A stretch of DNA of 64,000 nt from Rickettsia endosymbiont of Cardiosporidium cionae (GTDB lineage Bacteria > Pseudomonadota > Alphaproteobacteria > Rickettsiales > Rickettsiaceae): NCBI RefSeq assembly GCF_015476335.1, contig NZ_JADAQY010000002.1, positions 91,716 to 155,715 of the forward strand. Direction: 5' to 3'. The notes beneath the pieces were generated by a model, which made no database searches, was not told where the DNA came from, and worked only from the letters and a program-made list of their open reading frames with translations. The position numbers and the translations under genes are program-made. This document shows positions 9,157 to 21,193 of the stretch, piece by piece (position 1 is the first letter of the stretch; each line of letters opens with the position of its first letter).

Positions 9157-9528
9157 ATGGCAAATATAGAGAAATTAGTAGAAGATTTATCTTCTTTGAC
9201 TATAATTGAAGCCGCAGAATTATCTAAAGTATTAGAAGAAAAATGGGGAGTGAGTGCTTCGGCTGTATCTGTTGCTCCTATATCAACTGAATCTAAAGTT
9301 GAGGAAGTCGCGGAAAAAACAGAGTTTGATGTTACCTTAATCTCGTTTGGCGCTAAAAAACTTGAGGTGATTAAGGTAGTAAAGGCAGTATTATCTATTG
9401 GGTTGAAAGAAGCAAAAGAGTTAATAGAAAAAGCGCCTGTCGTGCTTAAATCTGCTGTTAGTAATGATGTAGCACAAGAACTTAAATCTAAACTTGAAGA
9501 AGCAGGTGCTCAAGTGGAGTTGAAGTGA
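9157..9528 (+). CDS. rplL: 50S ribosomal protein L7/L12
   Basis: 123 residues. The N-terminal dimerisation helix is IEKLVEDLSSLTIIEAAELSKVLEEKWGVSA, then an Ala/Val/Glu-rich hinge and a C-terminal domain with VIKVVKAVLSIGLKEAKELIEKAP and EEAGAQVELK. It recruits translational GTPases to the ribosome. The ATG is preceded by a GAGG Shine-Dalgarno sequence at the distance of about 14 bases. Confidence 0.97.
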   Translation: MANIEKLVEDLSSLTIIEAAELSKVLEEKWGVSASAVSVAPISTESKVEEVAEKTEFDVTLISFGAKKLEVIKVVKAVLSIGLKEAKELIEKAPVVLKSAVSNDVAQELKSKLEEAGAQVELK

Positions 9529-9543
9529 TATAGGGGATTCTAA

Positions 9544-9568
9544 GCAGTAACTTAGTTTAAGTTACTGC
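9544..9568 (+). promoter_or_regulatory. Hairpin just after rplL (possible attenuator or processing site)
   Basis: An 11-base perfect stem (9544-9554 with 9558-9568; arm GCAGTAACTTA) and a 3-base loop, 15 bp after the rplL stop. It is followed by GTTTATTATTTG rather than a clean U run. In many bacteria the rplL-rpoB gap carries attenuation or RNase III processing, which would fit here. Confidence 0.55.
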
Positions 9569-9641
9569 GTTTATTATTTGTATCTGGTAACACTTTATTT
9601 TTCTAGATGTTTAAGCAATATTTTACTTGAATTTGTTTTAG

Positions 9642-9668
9642 TTCGCTTGTTATAGAGCGGGTTTTTTT
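9642..9668 (+). terminator. Candidate intrinsic terminator between rplL and rpoB
   Basis: A short GC-containing stem (TTCGCT near 9642-9647 with AGCGGG at 9656-9661) is followed by seven T residues at 9662-9668. That is the layout of a factor-independent terminator. The remaining 268 bp to rpoB (9669-9936) would then have to hold an rpoBC promoter. I could not single one out among the many AT-rich hexamers. Confidence 0.5.
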
Positions 9669-9936
9669 ACTATTTCTATGTGTGTTGTAATACTGTAGTG
9701 CTCAAGTTGCTTCTCGCTTTGTGATGAATTGTTGAAATTGTTGTTCAGTTATGTCTTAGTTGTTTTTTATAGTTGGGTGAGTGGTTTTTAGTTATAGTGT
9801 TTATAAAATTAGGGTGTATTGTTAAGCTAAATAAAATATATTAAATGGATTAAAAAACCATTTTTACATGATGTTTAGATTGTTATATTCAATTGTTAGT
9901 TCTGTCGTTAATAGATATTGAGGGATCGTTATTATC

Positions 9937-12900
9937 ATGAATGATAAATCAAAATTTGTACCACGTATTAGGAAAGATTTCAGTAAGATAAGAGTAATAA
10001 CAGATGTGCCTAACCTAATAGAAGTGCAGAGAGAATCTTATGAAGAAAATTTCTTACAGTTAAAAATTGCTGAATCTCAGCGTAAAAATAAAGGATTACA
10101 AGCAGTTTTATCTAGTATGTTCCCTATAAAAGATTCTGGTAATAATATAATATTAGAATTTGTTAGGTATATTATTGAAGATGCTAAAAATGATATTGAT
10201 GAATGCAGAAAAAGTAGTGCTAGTTATGTAGCAGCATTAAAGATCCTAGTTAATCTTGTCATTATGGAAAATAATCTTGATACTGGTGTAAGAGAGATTA
10301 AAGGTATTAAGGAGCAAGAAGTGTATCTTGGAGATATTCCTCTGATGACCCCTAATAGTAGTTTTATTATTAATGGTATAGATCGTGTTATTGTTTCTCA
10401 AATGCATAGGTCTCCAGGAGTATTTTTTTACCATGATGATGGTAAATCTCATGCTTCAGGCAAGTTTTTATACTCTGCACGAATCATACCTTATAGAGGA
10501 GCATGGTTAGATCTTGAGTTTGATGCTAAAGATTGCATATTTTTTAGAATAGATAAGAAAAGAAAAATACCTATTACATCACTCTTGATGGCACTTGGTA
10601 TGAGCAGTACAGATATAATTAGTGCTTTTTATGATTCCAATACTTATTACTTAAATGATAAAAATGAGTGGGTAACAGATTTTTTACATACTGGTTTTAC
10701 ATCTCAGCGCTTATCATATGATTTAGTTAATGCAGATAATATGGAGGTTGTATTATCTGCAGGGCAAAAAATCACTCCTAGATTAGCCAAAAAATTTGCA
10801 GATCTAGGATTAAAGCGTTTTATTGTAAGTAAAGATCTTATCTATTCTAAATACTCAGCTCAGGACATTATAGATGCTAAAACAGGAGAAGTAATTATTA
10901 AAATCGGAACTCAGCTAAATGAAAATCTGCTGGAATTAATTGAATCAAATAATTTGAAGGAGTTTTCTGTACTCAATTATCCTGTGTATAGTGATGCCTA
11001 TATCAGGCATTCTTTATTATCTGATAAAAATTACAATCAAGAATCTGCTTTAGTTGATATTTTTAAGATATTAAGGCCTGGAGAGCCAGTTAGTAATGAT
11101 TTAGCAAAAAATCTATTTAAAAATTTGTTTTTTAACCCTGATAGATATGATCTCTCTGAAGTGGGTAGAATAAAAATTAATGCTAGAATAGGTCTAAATA
11201 TAGATATATCGAATACTTGTTTAACTTTAGATGATATAAAACATACTATAAAATATTTGATTGATATAAAGGACGCTAGAGGTTATGTGGATGATATAGA
11301 CCATCTTGGAAATAGGAGGGTGAGATCAGTAGGAGAATTAATAGAGAATCAGTTTAGAATTGGCTTGGTTAGAGTTGAAAAAGCAGTGATAGAACGAATG
11401 TCTATGTTAGATGTTGCTACTGTTATGCCTAATGAATTAATAAATTCTAAGTTGCTTACATCTGTTATAAAAGAGTTTTTTAATACTTCCCAATTGTCTC
11501 AATTTATGGATCAGACTAATCCTTTATCAGAAATCACCCATAAAAGGCGTTTATCTGCTTTAGGCCCTGGAGGTGTTAGTAGAGATCGAGTAGGGTTTGA
11601 GGTAAGAGATGTACATCCTACACATTATGGCCGTATTTGTCCTATCGAAACTCCTGAAGGTCAAAATATTGGATTAATCAATTCAATAGCAATATATGCA
11701 AGAATTAATAAATATGGTTTTATAGAGAGTCCTTATCGTAGTGTAAAGCAAGGAGTAGTTTCTGATAATATTGTGTATCTCTCTGCAATCGATGAAAGTA
11801 AGTATAAGATAGCACAATCTGATATATCAATAAATGAAGATAATGTTATAACTGAAGATGTAGTAAGATGTTATACAGATTCAGGTAATTTAGTAATATG
11901 TAAGCCAGGAGAAGTAGATTATATTGATTTAACTCCTATGCAGGTTGTGTCTGTAGCAGCTTCATTGATTCCATTTTTAGAAAATGATGATGCTAATCGT
12001 GCATTGATGGGATCCAATATGCAAAGGCAAGCTGTACCGTTAGTCACTACTGAAGCACCTATTGTAGGTACAGGTATAGAGTCCAGTGTAGCTAGAGATT
12101 CAGGCTCTGCTATTGTGGCATTGAATGATGGGGTAATAGAGTTTGTTGATAGTACTAGAATAGTATTAAGGGCAGATGAATACGATGAATATGGAACTCC
12201 TCGTGTATATATACATCAACTATTGACATTTCAAAAATCTAATCATAATACCTGCGTGCATCATAAGCCTATTGTATCTTCTGGTGAATATGTAAAAAAA
12301 GGTACTGTTATCGCTGATGGGCCGGCTATTGATCAGGGTGAAATAGCACTAGGTAGAAATGTACTTGTTGCGTTCATTTCTTGGTATGGTTATAACTTTG
12401 AGGATTCAATTGTTGTCTCTGAAAAAGTAGTACAGGATGATGTTTTTACTTCAATTCATATTCAAGAATTTGAAGTTGTAGCTCGTGATACCAGGTTAGG
12501 ACCAGAAGAAATTACACGTGATATGCCGAATGTTAGTGAAGAATATTTAAGGCATCTTGATGAGGTAGGTATAGTAAGGATAGGTGCAAAAGTAAAGTCA
12601 GGAGATATTTTAGTAGGTAAGGTGACTCCAAAAACTGAATCTGCTATTACCGCAGAAGAAAAATTATTGCGTGCTATATTCGGAGAAAAAGCAGCAGATG
12701 TAAAAGATTCTTCATTATATGTACCACCTGGTGTTACTGGTACTGTAGTGGAAGTGAGAATTTTTTCAAGAAGAGGAATAGAAAAAGATGAAAGAGCTTT
12801 GACTATTGAAAAACAGGAAATAGAAAAATTATTAAAAAATCAACATGATGAGATTAAGATAATTGAAAGCTTCATATTGATAAGAATTAAACAATTATTG

Positions 12901-14064
12901 GTTAATCAAATTTCATCTAGTAATACACATTATACTGATATTGGTAAGGTTATTAGTAGTGAATCTTTGAAGTCACTAACGTTGAGCCAATGTTGTGATA
13001 TATCTATAGCAGATACTAGTGTTATGGATCAAATCCACAGCATTAAAAAACATTATGATAATAGTATAAATTCTCTGAATAATAAAATAGATGCCAAAAT
13101 TAAGAAAATTCAAATAGGTGATAATATTGCACAAGGGGCTTTAAAGATAGTAAAAGTATTTATAGCAAGTAAATATAAGTTACAACCAGGAGATAAAATG
13201 GCAGGGAGGCATGGTAATAAAGGGGTGGTATCTAAGGTAGTACCGGTAGAGGATATGCCATTTACAGAAGATGGTGAAGTAATTGATGTTATATTGAATC
13301 CCCTAGGGATTCCTTCTAGGATGAATATAGGACAGATTTTAGAAACACATTTAGGGTGGGCAGGAAAAAATTTTGCCAAATCTATCCAAGAGAAATTAGA
13401 TCTTTATTATCATAATAGATATGATATCGAGTCTATCAGGCAGTTCGTTTATAATATATACAGTAAAGACGTTGAATTAGAAAAACTCAAAACTCTTGGG
13501 GATGAAGAATTTTTATCTTTTTGTCAATCTATAAAAAAATCAGTATTTTTTGCTACTCCAGTGTTTGATGGAGCTAAAATTCAGAATATAAAAGATATGC
13601 TAGAGTTAGCTAATCAAGATCTTTCTGGCCAAGTAAAGTTAATTGATGGTAGAACAGGAGATTTGTTTGATCGTAATATTACATTAGGTTATAAATATTT
13701 ATTGAAATTACATCATCTCGTAGATGATAAGATCCATTCTAGATCTACAGGCCCGTATAGTTTAGTTACACAGCAACCTTTAGGAGGCAAGTCTCATTTT
13801 GGAGGACAAAGATTTGGAGAAATGGAGTGTTGGGCATTGCAGGCTTATGGAGCAGCTTATACATTGCAAGAAATGCTTACAATAAAATCTGATGATGTGA
13901 TTGGCAGAATTAAAACTTATGAAACTATGGTAAAAGGTCATAAAAATTTCGAATCTAGTATACCAGAATCGTTCAATGTTATGATGAAAGAGTTTAGGTC
14001 ATTATGTTTGAATATACAGTTAGAAGAAAGTAATGGATCTAGCACTGATCAAAGTGAAAATTAA
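9937..14064 (+). CDS. rpoB: DNA-directed RNA polymerase subunit beta
   Basis: 1375 residues, normal for the family. The rifampicin region reads [20 protein letters not shown] and RLSALGPGG, followed by [20 protein letters not shown]. Further on are [32 protein letters not shown] and the C-terminal [20 protein letters not shown]. The rifampicin-pocket residues visible here match the common sensitive type. rpoC follows after about 31 bp. Confidence 0.98.
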   Translation: MNDKSKFVPRIRKDFSKIRVITDVPNLIEVQRESYEENFLQLKIAESQRKNKGLQAVLSSMFPIKDSGNNIILEFVRYIIEDAKNDIDECRKSSASYVAALKILVNLVIMENNLDTGVREIKGIKEQEVYLGDIPLMTPNSSFIINGIDRVIVSQMHRSPGVFFYHDDGKSHASGKFLYSARIIPYRGAWLDLEFDAKDCIFFRIDKKRKIPITSLLMALGMSSTDIISAFYDSNTYYLNDKNEWVTDFLHTGFTSQRLSYDLVNADNMEVVLSAGQKITPRLAKKFADLGLKRFIVSKDLIYSKYSAQDIIDAKTGEVIIKIGTQLNENLLELIESNNLKEFSVLNYPVYSDAYIRHSLLSDKNYNQESALVDIFKILRPGEPVSNDLAKNLFKNLFFNPDRYDLSEVGRIKINARIGLNIDISNTCLTLDDIKHTIKYLIDIKDARGYVDDIDHLGNRRVRSVGELIENQFRIGLVRVEKAVIERMSMLDVATVMPNELINSKLLTSVIKEFFNTSQLSQFMDQTNPLSEITHKRRLSALGPGGVSRDRVGFEVRDVHPTHYGRICPIETPEGQNIGLINSIAIYARINKYGFIESPYRSVKQGVVSDNIVYLSAIDESKYKIAQSDISINEDNVITEDVVRCYTDSGNLVICKPGEVDYIDLTPMQVVSVAASLIPFLENDDANRALMGSNMQRQAVPLVTTEAPIVGTGIESSVARDSGSAIVALNDGVIEFVDSTRIVLRADEYDEYGTPRVYIHQLLTFQKSNHNTCVHHKPIVSSGEYVKKGTVIADGPAIDQGEIALGRNVLVAFISWYGYNFEDSIVVSEKVVQDDVFTSIHIQEFEVVARDTRLGPEEITRDMPNVSEEYLRHLDEVGIVRIGAKVKSGDILVGKVTPKTESAITAEEKLLRAIFGEKAADVKDSSLYVPPGVTGTVVEVRIFSRRGIEKDERALTIEKQEIEKLLKNQHDEIKIIESFILIRIKQLLVNQISSSNTHYTDIGKVISSESLKSLTLSQCCDISIADTSVMDQIHSIKKHYDNSINSLNNKIDAKIKKIQIGDNIAQGALKIVKVFIASKYKLQPGDKMAGRHGNKGVVSKVVPVEDMPFTEDGEVIDVILNPLGIPSRMNIGQILETHLGWAGKNFAKSIQEKLDLYYHNRYDIESIRQFVYNIYSKDVELEKLKTLGDEEFLSFCQSIKKSVFFATPVFDGAKIQNIKDMLELANQDLSGQVKLIDGRTGDLFDRNITLGYKYLLKLHHLVDDKIHSRSTGPYSLVTQQPLGGKSHFGGQRFGEMECWALQAYGAAYTLQEMLTIKSDDVIGRIKTYETMVKGHKNFESSIPESFNVMMKEFRSLCLNIQLEESNGSSTDQSEN

Positions 14065-14095
14065 TTTATCGATAAGTTATTAGGTATTGTTATAT

Positions 14096-17000
14096 ATGTT
14101 TAAGGAATTTAATGTATTAGGTCAGGTTTCTAATACTCAGCAGTTTAATCAAATTAGAATAAATATAGCTAGTCCTGAGCAAGTAAGAGCCTGGTCATTT
14201 GGTGAAGTAACTAAACCTGAAACTATTAATTATCGTACATTTAAGCCAGAAAAAGATGGGTTATTTTGTGCACGTATTTTTGGTCCAGTAAAAGACTATG
14301 AGTGCTTGTGTGGAAAATATAAAAGAATGAAATATAAGGGCGTTATATGTGAAAAATGTGGAGTTGAAATTACATCCTCCAGAGTTAGGAGAGAAAGGAT
14401 GGGGCACATAGAGCTTGCATCTCCTGTGGTTCATATATGGTTTTTGAAATCTTTACCTTCTAGGATTGGTGCTTTGCTCGATATTACTATGAAAAATCTA
14501 GAAAAAATATTATATTTCGAGACATATATCGTGGTAGACCCTGGATTATCGCCTTTAAGTAAAGGGGATATTTTATCAGTAGAATCTTATAATAAGGCAA
14601 TGAATCTTTATAGTGGTAGCAATTTGGTTGCATCAACAGGCGCCGAGGTTATTAAGCAGCTACTATCAGAGCTGGATTTAAAGTCTCTGAAGACTAATTT
14701 AAGTGAGGATATATTACAATCTAACTCTGAAACTCGTAAAAAAAAATTATCTAAGAGATTGAAGTTAGTAGAAGATTTTCTTGCTTCTGATAATAAACCT
14801 GAGTGGATGATTATGGACGTATTGCCTGTTATCCCTCCTGAAATTAGACCATTAGTGATGTTAGATGGAGGAAGGTTTGCTACTTCAGATTTAAATGAAT
14901 TATATAGAAGGGTAATTAATAGAAATAATAGACTTAAGAGGCTATTGGAGCTGAAAGCACCTGATATCATTATTAAAAATGAAAAGAGGATGTTGCAAGA
15001 ATCTGTAGTTGCATTGTTTGATAATGGTCGTAAAGGAAAAGTAGTAAAAAATTCTAGTAAACGTCCATTTAAATCTTTGAGTGATATGCTAAAAGGTAAA
15101 CAAGGGAGATTTAGGCAGAATTTACTTGGTAAAAGGGTGGATTACTCTGGTCGTTCTGTAATAGTAGTGGGGCCAGAACTGAAGTTACACCAGTGTGGGT
15201 TGCCTAAAAAAATGGCTCTGGAATTATTTAAACCTTTTATCTACTCAAAATTAGAACTATATGGAATTTCTAGTACAATAAAAAATTCTAAAAAAATAGT
15301 TGATGCAGAAAAAGTTGAAGTATGGGATATATTAGAAGAAGTGATGAGAGAGCACCCAGTATTATTAAATCGAGCTCCTACTTTGCACCGTCTTAGTATT
15401 CAGGCGTTTGAGCCTATATTAATAGAAGGTAAAGCAATACAGTTGCACCCGTTGGTATGTGCAGCATTTAATGCGGATTTTGATGGCGATCAGATGGCGG
15501 TTCACATACCTCTTTCTTTAGAATCTCAGGTAGAATCTAGAATTTTAATGATGTCCACAAATAATATTTTGAGTCCCGCTAATGGTAAGCCTATCATATC
15601 AGCTGATAAGGATATAGTTCTTGGGTTATATTATCTAACATTAGAATTTGATAATGTTGATGGAAACACTTTAATATTTAATGATATACAGGAAGTGGAA
15701 TATGCTCTATTCCATAATGTGATTACTTTACATTCTAAAATAAAATGTAGAATTTCATTGCTTAATATAAATAATGAACTTATACCATCTATAGTTGATA
15801 CTACCCCTGGTAGATTTATATTAGGGCAACTATTGCCTAAAAATCATTACATTGATTTTAGAATTTTGAATCAACAAATGACAAAAAAAAATATTTCTAA
15901 TGCTATTGATTCTGTGTACAGATATTGCGGTCCTAAGGCTACCGTAATATTTGCAGATCAATTGATGCAATTAGGTTTTAAATATGCTTCTCAGTCTGGT
16001 ATATCTTTTGGTATGGACGATATGATTGTGCCGCAATCTAAATCTAAGCATGTAGATAATACAATAGCTTTAACAAAAGAATTTGAGAGACAATATTCAG
16101 AAGGTTTAATTACTTTTGGTGAAAAATATAATAAAGTTATAGATGCTTGGTCTATATGTACTGATAAAGTAGCAGATGATATGCTGCATGATTTAGGTAG
16201 AACTCACTCTACTGAGTCGCAATCTCAAATTCAGCAACAAAATGTTAATTCTATCTATATGATGGCTATGTCTGGCGCGAGAGGTTCTGCAGCTCAGATT
16301 AAGCAATTGTCTGGTATGAGGGGGTTAATGACTAAACCTTCCGGAGAAATAATTGAAACTCCTATAATATCAAATTTTAAAGAAGGATTGAACGTACGTG
16401 AATATTTCCATTCTACTCATGGAGCCCGTAAAGGATTAACAGATACTGCCTTGAAAACAGCTAATTCTGGGTATCTTACTAGAAGGTTAGTAGATGTAGC
16501 GCAGGATTGTACTATTACAATTGAAGATTGTGGTACAGAGCAAGGAATAGAAGTAAAAACAGTTATAGATTCAGGGGAAATTACTGTTGCACTTGCAGAA
16601 CAAATACTAGGTAGAACTCTCGTGTTGGATACTTATCACCCTGTAACCAATGAACTTTTAGCTAAATCTGGTGAAGTGATTAATGAAGAAATATTAGATA
16701 AGATAGAATCTTCTGGGTTAGACTTACTTAAAGTAAGGTCAGTTATATTTTGTAAAACTAATATAGGTGTGTGTGCTAAATGTTATGGGCGTGATTTAGC
16801 TACTGGGGTATTGGTTTCTGTTGGGGAAGCAATCGGAGTAATAGCAGCTCAGTCTATTGGAGAGCCTGGTACTCAGCTCACTATGAGAACATTTCATATA
16901 GGAGGAGCCGCAACTAAAGGTGTAGATGTATCTTCTGTAGAGGCAAATTTTTTAGCAATAGCAAAGGTTATTAATGCTAATATTGTTAAAAATTCTCAGG

Positions 17001-18220
17001 GTATGAATATAGTGATGAGTCGTTCTTGTGAGCTAGTGTTAACTGATAATGATTCACGTGAAAAAGCTAGATATAAATTACCATACGGTACAAATTTGAT
17101 AGTACAAGATAGTGATATAGTACACAAAAATCAAAAACTTGCAGAATGGGATCCTTATAATATACCTATTATTACAGAAAAATCTGGAATAGTAGTATTC
17201 AAGGATATGATAGATGGAGTGTCTTTTAAAGATTTTGTGGATGATGTTACTGGTATATCAAGTAAAATAGTTATTGAGTCGAAACAATATTCAAGAAAGG
17301 TAGATTTAAGGCCTCGTATCCAGTTGTTAGATGATGATGGTAACGTGGTAGAGCTGTCTAATGGATTAGAGGTGAAGCACTATCTATCAATCAATACGAT
17401 ATTAAGTGTCTTAGATGGTGATAAAGTACTTGCAGGCGATATATTAGGTCGTATCCCTAGAGAATCAAGCAAAACTAGAGATATTACTGGAGGGTTACCT
17501 AGAGTTGCAGAGTTAGTTGAAGCGCGTTTCCCTAAAGATCATGCTGTTATTTCTGATATTGATGGTTATGTAAGTTTTGGTAAGGATTATAAGTCTAAAC
17601 GTAGAATCATTATTACTTCAGATACTACAGAAGATAGTTTAGAGTATGTGATTAATAAGGGTAAACATTTAATCGTGACTGAAGGGGATTTCGTTAAAAA
17701 AGGTGACACCATAGTAGATGGTAACCCTGTATTACAGGATATCTTAAAAGTTATGGGGGTTGAAGCATTATCTCAATACATGATACAAGAAATTCAATCC
17801 GTATATAGATTACAGGGGGTAAAGATAGATAATAAGCATATAGAGGTTATAATTAGACAAATGTTAAGGAAAGTGAGAGTGACTGATTCTGGTGATACAA
17901 ATATTGTAGTAGGAGAGGTGATCGATAAACAACAGTTGTTAGAAATTAATAATGCAACTATTAAAGCTGGTAATACACCAGCATCTTACGAATTGGTATT
18001 GCAAGGTATTACTAAAGCTTCATTAGAAACAAACTCATTTATTTCTGCCGCATCATTCCAAGAGACTACAAAGGTGCTAACACAGGCAGCTGTATCGGGT
18101 AAAGTAGATAAGTTATTAGGTTTGAAAGAAAATGTTATAGTAGGTAGGTTAATACCTGCTGGTACAGGATTTTATATGAATAGTATATATAAAGAAGCTC
18201 ATAAGAGAGAAACAAAATAG
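14096..18220 (+). CDS. rpoC: DNA-directed RNA polymerase subunit beta'
   Basis: 1374 residues from the ATG at 14096 (MFKEFNVLG). An in-frame TTG nine bases upstream is less likely. It shows the N-terminal zinc site [20 protein letters not shown], the catalytic Mg-binding NADFDGDQM, the bridge and trigger segments ([30 protein letters not shown]-like [16 protein letters not shown]) and the second Cys cluster ending [12 protein letters not shown]. It is the last gene of the block. tRNA-Arg follows. Confidence 0.98.
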   Translation: MFKEFNVLGQVSNTQQFNQIRINIASPEQVRAWSFGEVTKPETINYRTFKPEKDGLFCARIFGPVKDYECLCGKYKRMKYKGVICEKCGVEITSSRVRRERMGHIELASPVVHIWFLKSLPSRIGALLDITMKNLEKILYFETYIVVDPGLSPLSKGDILSVESYNKAMNLYSGSNLVASTGAEVIKQLLSELDLKSLKTNLSEDILQSNSETRKKKLSKRLKLVEDFLASDNKPEWMIMDVLPVIPPEIRPLVMLDGGRFATSDLNELYRRVINRNNRLKRLLELKAPDIIIKNEKRMLQESVVALFDNGRKGKVVKNSSKRPFKSLSDMLKGKQGRFRQNLLGKRVDYSGRSVIVVGPELKLHQCGLPKKMALELFKPFIYSKLELYGISSTIKNSKKIVDAEKVEVWDILEEVMREHPVLLNRAPTLHRLSIQAFEPILIEGKAIQLHPLVCAAFNADFDGDQMAVHIPLSLESQVESRILMMSTNNILSPANGKPIISADKDIVLGLYYLTLEFDNVDGNTLIFNDIQEVEYALFHNVITLHSKIKCRISLLNINNELIPSIVDTTPGRFILGQLLPKNHYIDFRILNQQMTKKNISNAIDSVYRYCGPKATVIFADQLMQLGFKYASQSGISFGMDDMIVPQSKSKHVDNTIALTKEFERQYSEGLITFGEKYNKVIDAWSICTDKVADDMLHDLGRTHSTESQSQIQQQNVNSIYMMAMSGARGSAAQIKQLSGMRGLMTKPSGEIIETPIISNFKEGLNVREYFHSTHGARKGLTDTALKTANSGYLTRRLVDVAQDCTITIEDCGTEQGIEVKTVIDSGEITVALAEQILGRTLVLDTYHPVTNELLAKSGEVINEEILDKIESSGLDLLKVRSVIFCKTNIGVCAKCYGRDLATGVLVSVGEAIGVIAAQSIGEPGTQLTMRTFHIGGAATKGVDVSSVEANFLAIAKVINANIVKNSQGMNIVMSRSCELVLTDNDSREKARYKLPYGTNLIVQDSDIVHKNQKLAEWDPYNIPIITEKSGIVVFKDMIDGVSFKDFVDDVTGISSKIVIESKQYSRKVDLRPRIQLLDDDGNVVELSNGLEVKHYLSINTILSVLDGDKVLAGDILGRIPRESSKTRDITGGLPRVAELVEARFPKDHAVISDIDGYVSFGKDYKSKRRIIITSDTTEDSLEYVINKGKHLIVTEGDFVKKGDTIVDGNPVLQDILKVMGVEALSQYMIQEIQSVYRLQGVKIDNKHIEVIIRQMLRKVRVTDSGDTNIVVGEVIDKQQLLEINNATIKAGNTPASYELVLQGITKASLETNSFISAASFQETTKVLTQAAVSGKVDKLLGLKENVIVGRLIPAGTGFYMNSIYKEAHKRETK

Positions 18221-18266
18221 AAAATAGCAACCACTAAACAATATACTATTATTTGAGTTTTATTTT

Positions 18267-18340
18267 GCACCTGTAGCTCAGTTTGGTAGAGTCCTGTTTT
18301 CCGGAGACAGTGGTCGTTGGTTCAAATCCGACCAGGTGCC
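18267..18340 (+). tRNA. tRNA-Arg (CCG anticodon)
   Basis: Acceptor stem GCACCTG/CAGGTGC, anticodon stem CTGTT/GACAG around the loop TTCCGGA (anticodon CCG, reads CGG) and T loop TTCAAAT. The base after the acceptor stem is C at 18340, an unusual discriminator for tRNA-Arg. CCA is not encoded. It lies 46 bp after rpoC and converges with cysQ. Confidence 0.92.
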
Positions 18341-18390
18341 TTCCTATTATCGTTCAATGGGATATGGTATATTGTGATGAGATTAATGTG

Positions 18391-19170
18391 TTATTTTCTG
18401 TATTTATGTTGTATCCATTTATTACTCATCGCTATGAAGTGAGGATTGGCAAAATTGTTTTTTCTGTATTTAATATCTTGGTTGGTATTATTTGCATTTA
18501 CTATTTTCCCTCCTGTTGCATTTATTAATGCGTGTCCTGCGGCTGTATCCCATGCCATTGTGTGACCAAATTTTGGATATATATCACATGTGCCGTCTGC
18601 TATCAAACATAGTTTAATGGAACTAGGTATAATTTTAATGTTATGCACATTATTGAATTGCATGTATTCTTTGGTGATAGAATCTGTATTTTTTGTTCCG
18701 ATTACTCCAATAAATTCATCATTTTCGTGAACTTTAGATGAAAAATAATTATTATTGTTTAATTCTTTAATTAATTGTTGTTCATGATCTGTAAAATATA
18801 GATTTTTAAATACAGGAAGATATATCATACCAAATATAGGGTTCTGATTATAAATAAGAGCTATATTTACAGTATAATGTTTACCTTGGTTAATAAAACC
18901 CTTAGTGCCATCTATGGGGTCAATTAGCCAAAAATAATCAGATTGGAAATCTATACTGGCTCTTTCTTCGCAGATTATAGGAATATTAAGATTCATCTTC
19001 TTAATATTTTTATATATAAAATCACTGAGATCAATATCTGCATTAGTAACCGGGGTGTTATCTTTTTTGTATTTTATAATTAATCCATCATTTCTAATAT
19101 TTATAGACAAATCCCCCGCTTCAGTTATGATTTCCTTTAAATTTTTGATTAAAGTTTGGTGAATTAGCAT
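18391..19170 (-). CDS. cysQ: 3'(2'),5'-bisphosphate nucleotidase CysQ (inositol monophosphatase family)
   Basis: 259 residues. Metal-site motifs of the Li-sensitive phosphatase fold are present: PVTNADIDLSDFI, the EE pair in CEERASI, WLIDPIDGTKGFINQG and the C-terminal WDTAAGHALINATGG. The DGTKGF/INQG form fits CysQ, which hydrolyses PAP to AMP, rather than SuhB. It is the last of three same-strand genes mltG-folD-cysQ with gaps of 88 and 72 bp, which may be co-transcribed. Substrate assignment within the family is by motif only. Confidence 0.88.
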   Translation of the reverse strand: MLIHQTLIKNLKEIITEAGDLSINIRNDGLIIKYKKDNTPVTNADIDLSDFIYKNIKKMNLNIPIICEERASIDFQSDYFWLIDPIDGTKGFINQGKHYTVNIALIYNQNPIFGMIYLPVFKNLYFTDHEQQLIKELNNNNYFSSKVHENDEFIGVIGTKNTDSITKEYMQFNNVHNIKIIPSSIKLCLIADGTCDIYPKFGHTMAWDTAAGHALINATGGKIVNANNTNQDIKYRKNNFANPHFIAMSNKWIQHKYRK

Positions 19171-19242
19171 GATTTCATTAGCATACTGAATATTACAAGG
19201 CTATATAATGCATATATGCATACAAAATATTTATTTAGGATG

Positions 19243-20133
19243 TTATTTAACTTTATCTTTAACATGGTTAATTTGCATTGCTATAAACACATTAACTAAT
19301 AAAAACGCAATGGTCATAGGCCCGACAGAGTTTGGTACAGGCGTTATATATTTTGCTTTATGTTTTACTGTATCAAAATCTACATCACCTAATATCTTAT
19401 ACTTATCCCCTATAGATATTCTACTAATACCAGCATCTATTATAATTGCGTTATTGTTAAAATATTCCTCTGTTAAAAATTTTGCTTTTCCTATAGCGGA
19501 GACTACTATATCTGCTGTTGATGTTATATTAGACAAATTATCAGTTTTTGAATGGCATATACTTACAGTACAATTATCTCTTAATAACAGTGATGCTAGA
19601 GGTTTACCTATTATATTAGAACGATTAATAATTACTGTATGTTTGCCTGTAAGATCACTTTGGCAGTATTTGATCATTTCATAGCATGCACGGGCAGCAC
19701 ATGGTATAAACCCCTGACTACTACCATTGCTTAGCAATCCTACATTTATTGGGTGCAATCCATCTACATCTTTACTAGCTTCTATTGCATTAATTACTGC
19801 TAATGCATCTATATGTTCTGGTAGTGGTAGTTGTACCAATATTGCAGATACTGTAGGATTTTTATTGAGATCTTGAATATGTGATATAAGACTCTCTGTA
19901 CTAATATCCTCACTATATGCATCTAATTTTGTTAGAATATTTACAGATTTTGCAGCTTTAATTTTTCTACTTACGTATATATCACTTGCTTCATCATTTC
20001 CTACTATTATTATAGCTATCTTTGGAAAGATATTTTGTTTGGAATGGTAGTCCAAAATTTTTTCATGCAATGTAAATAAAATTTTTTTACTTAATGACTT
20101 TCCATCTAAAATATTGCTTGTATCTTGCATCAT
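19243..20133 (-). CDS. folD: Bifunctional methylenetetrahydrofolate dehydrogenase/cyclohydrolase FolD
   Basis: 296 residues. It interconverts 5,10-methylene-, methenyl- and 10-formyl-THF, supplying formyl groups for initiator tRNA and purines. The catalytic Tyr/Lys motif YVSRKIKAA is intact (Tyr53, Lys57), as are QLPLPEHID and KDVDGLHPIN. Three usually invariant motifs deviate: PCTPxG reads PCAARA (about residue 144), GRSNIVG reads NRSNIIG (170) and PGGVGPMT reads PNSVGPMT (267). The enzyme may still work but the NADP and folate sites are altered. Confidence 0.93.
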   Translation of the reverse strand: MMQDTSNILDGKSLSKKILFTLHEKILDYHSKQNIFPKIAIIIVGNDEASDIYVSRKIKAAKSVNILTKLDAYSEDISTESLISHIQDLNKNPTVSAILVQLPLPEHIDALAVINAIEASKDVDGLHPINVGLLSNGSSQGFIPCAARACYEMIKYCQSDLTGKHTVIINRSNIIGKPLASLLLRDNCTVSICHSKTDNLSNITSTADIVVSAIGKAKFLTEEYFNNNAIIIDAGISRISIGDKYKILGDVDFDTVKHKAKYITPVPNSVGPMTIAFLLVNVFIAMQINHVKDKVK

Positions 20134-20221
20134 ATATACTAAATATATGTTATTGAATCATGTAGTGATAACTTTCAGGTAACATCTTACATAAATATGC
20201 TACAAAATACAAATTAAGAAT

Positions 20222-21193
20222 TCATCGTAATTTTTTAAATTGAAGTTTATAATTATTATGTTCATTTAAATTAGTAGAGAAATAATATTTATTATTATGA
20301 TCTGTGATGAAATATATTGCATTTATTTCTGCCGGATTTATTACTGCTTCTATTGACTTTATTCCTGGACAACAGATAGGTTTTTTAGGTAATCCATCAA
20401 TATAATAGGTGTTATATTCTGATGGCGTTTTTAAATCTTTATAATTCAAATCTCTATTGAGAGTTGATTTGCCAAAAGTTAGTGCATATATTACTGTAAC
20501 ATCTGACTGTAGTTTCATACCGCATTTTAAACGATTTAGAAAAACTGCAGCAACCTTAGATTTTGCAATATCATCACTTGACTCTTTTTCTACTATAGAA
20601 GCCAGTATAAGTAAATCTTTACTGTTTTTTAATATGGATTTATCCTCTACTTTTTTATATAAATCCTCCAATAAATTTAACATATCATAATGCATTTTTT
20701 TTATTAAATTATTTTTAGTATCATTATATAAATAGAAATATGTAGATGGCATCAATTCCCCTTCTTCTACAGCAAAATCTATCTTACCACTTAGTTTCTG
20801 GTTACTTGCTATTATTGGTAATATTTGGTTTATGGAGTATCCTTCTGGAATAGTTAATTTATATATTATAGATTCTCCTAATATTAGAATTTTTGTAATT
20901 GTTGCTATACTGGAGTATTTATGTATTTTATATTCACCAACTTTAAAAAAAATGCCGAATTTACTAAATATATATCCTATAATTTTAAATAAATATGGGG
21001 AATCAATAATATCTTTTGCTGCTAGTTCGTTAGATATTTGTGTTATGTTTTTTCCAGTGCTAATTGTAAGAACAGTATCTTTTTTCAGTGGACCAGGCCT
21101 ATATATTATCCAAAACATGCTAACTGAAGCTGTGATGAGTATCACTAATATTAATATAATAGAAATAATTCTGGTATTGTGCTTTGATAACAT
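20222..21193 (-). CDS. mltG: Endolytic murein transglycosylase MltG (YceG)
   Basis: 323 residues. An N-terminal membrane anchor at about residues 8-31 precedes a LysM-like region and the catalytic domain. The signature SIVEKESSDDIAKSKVAAVF includes the Glu residues around 202-204. LNRLKCGMKLQSDVTVIYAL and PSEYNTYYIDGLPKKPICCPG follow. MltG cuts nascent glycan strands and sets their length, showing that peptidoglycan is made. Length is typical for the family. Confidence 0.94.
   Translation of the reverse strand: MLSKHNTRIISIILILVILITASVSMFWIIYRPGPLKKDTVLTISTGKNITQISNELAAKDIIDSPYLFKIIGYIFSKFGIFFKVGEYKIHKYSSIATITKILILGESIIYKLTIPEGYSINQILPIIASNQKLSGKIDFAVEEGELMPSTYFYLYNDTKNNLIKKMHYDMLNLLEDLYKKVEDKSILKNSKDLLILASIVEKESSDDIAKSKVAAVFLNRLKCGMKLQSDVTVIYALTFGKSTLNRDLNYKDLKTPSEYNTYYIDGLPKKPICCPGIKSIEAVINPAEINAIYFITDHNNKYYFSTNLNEHNNYKLQFKKLR

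Noticed and set aside
18283-18528. Open frame of 81 codons after rpoC
   Set aside because: It covers most of tRNA-Arg and the antisense 3' end of cysQ.
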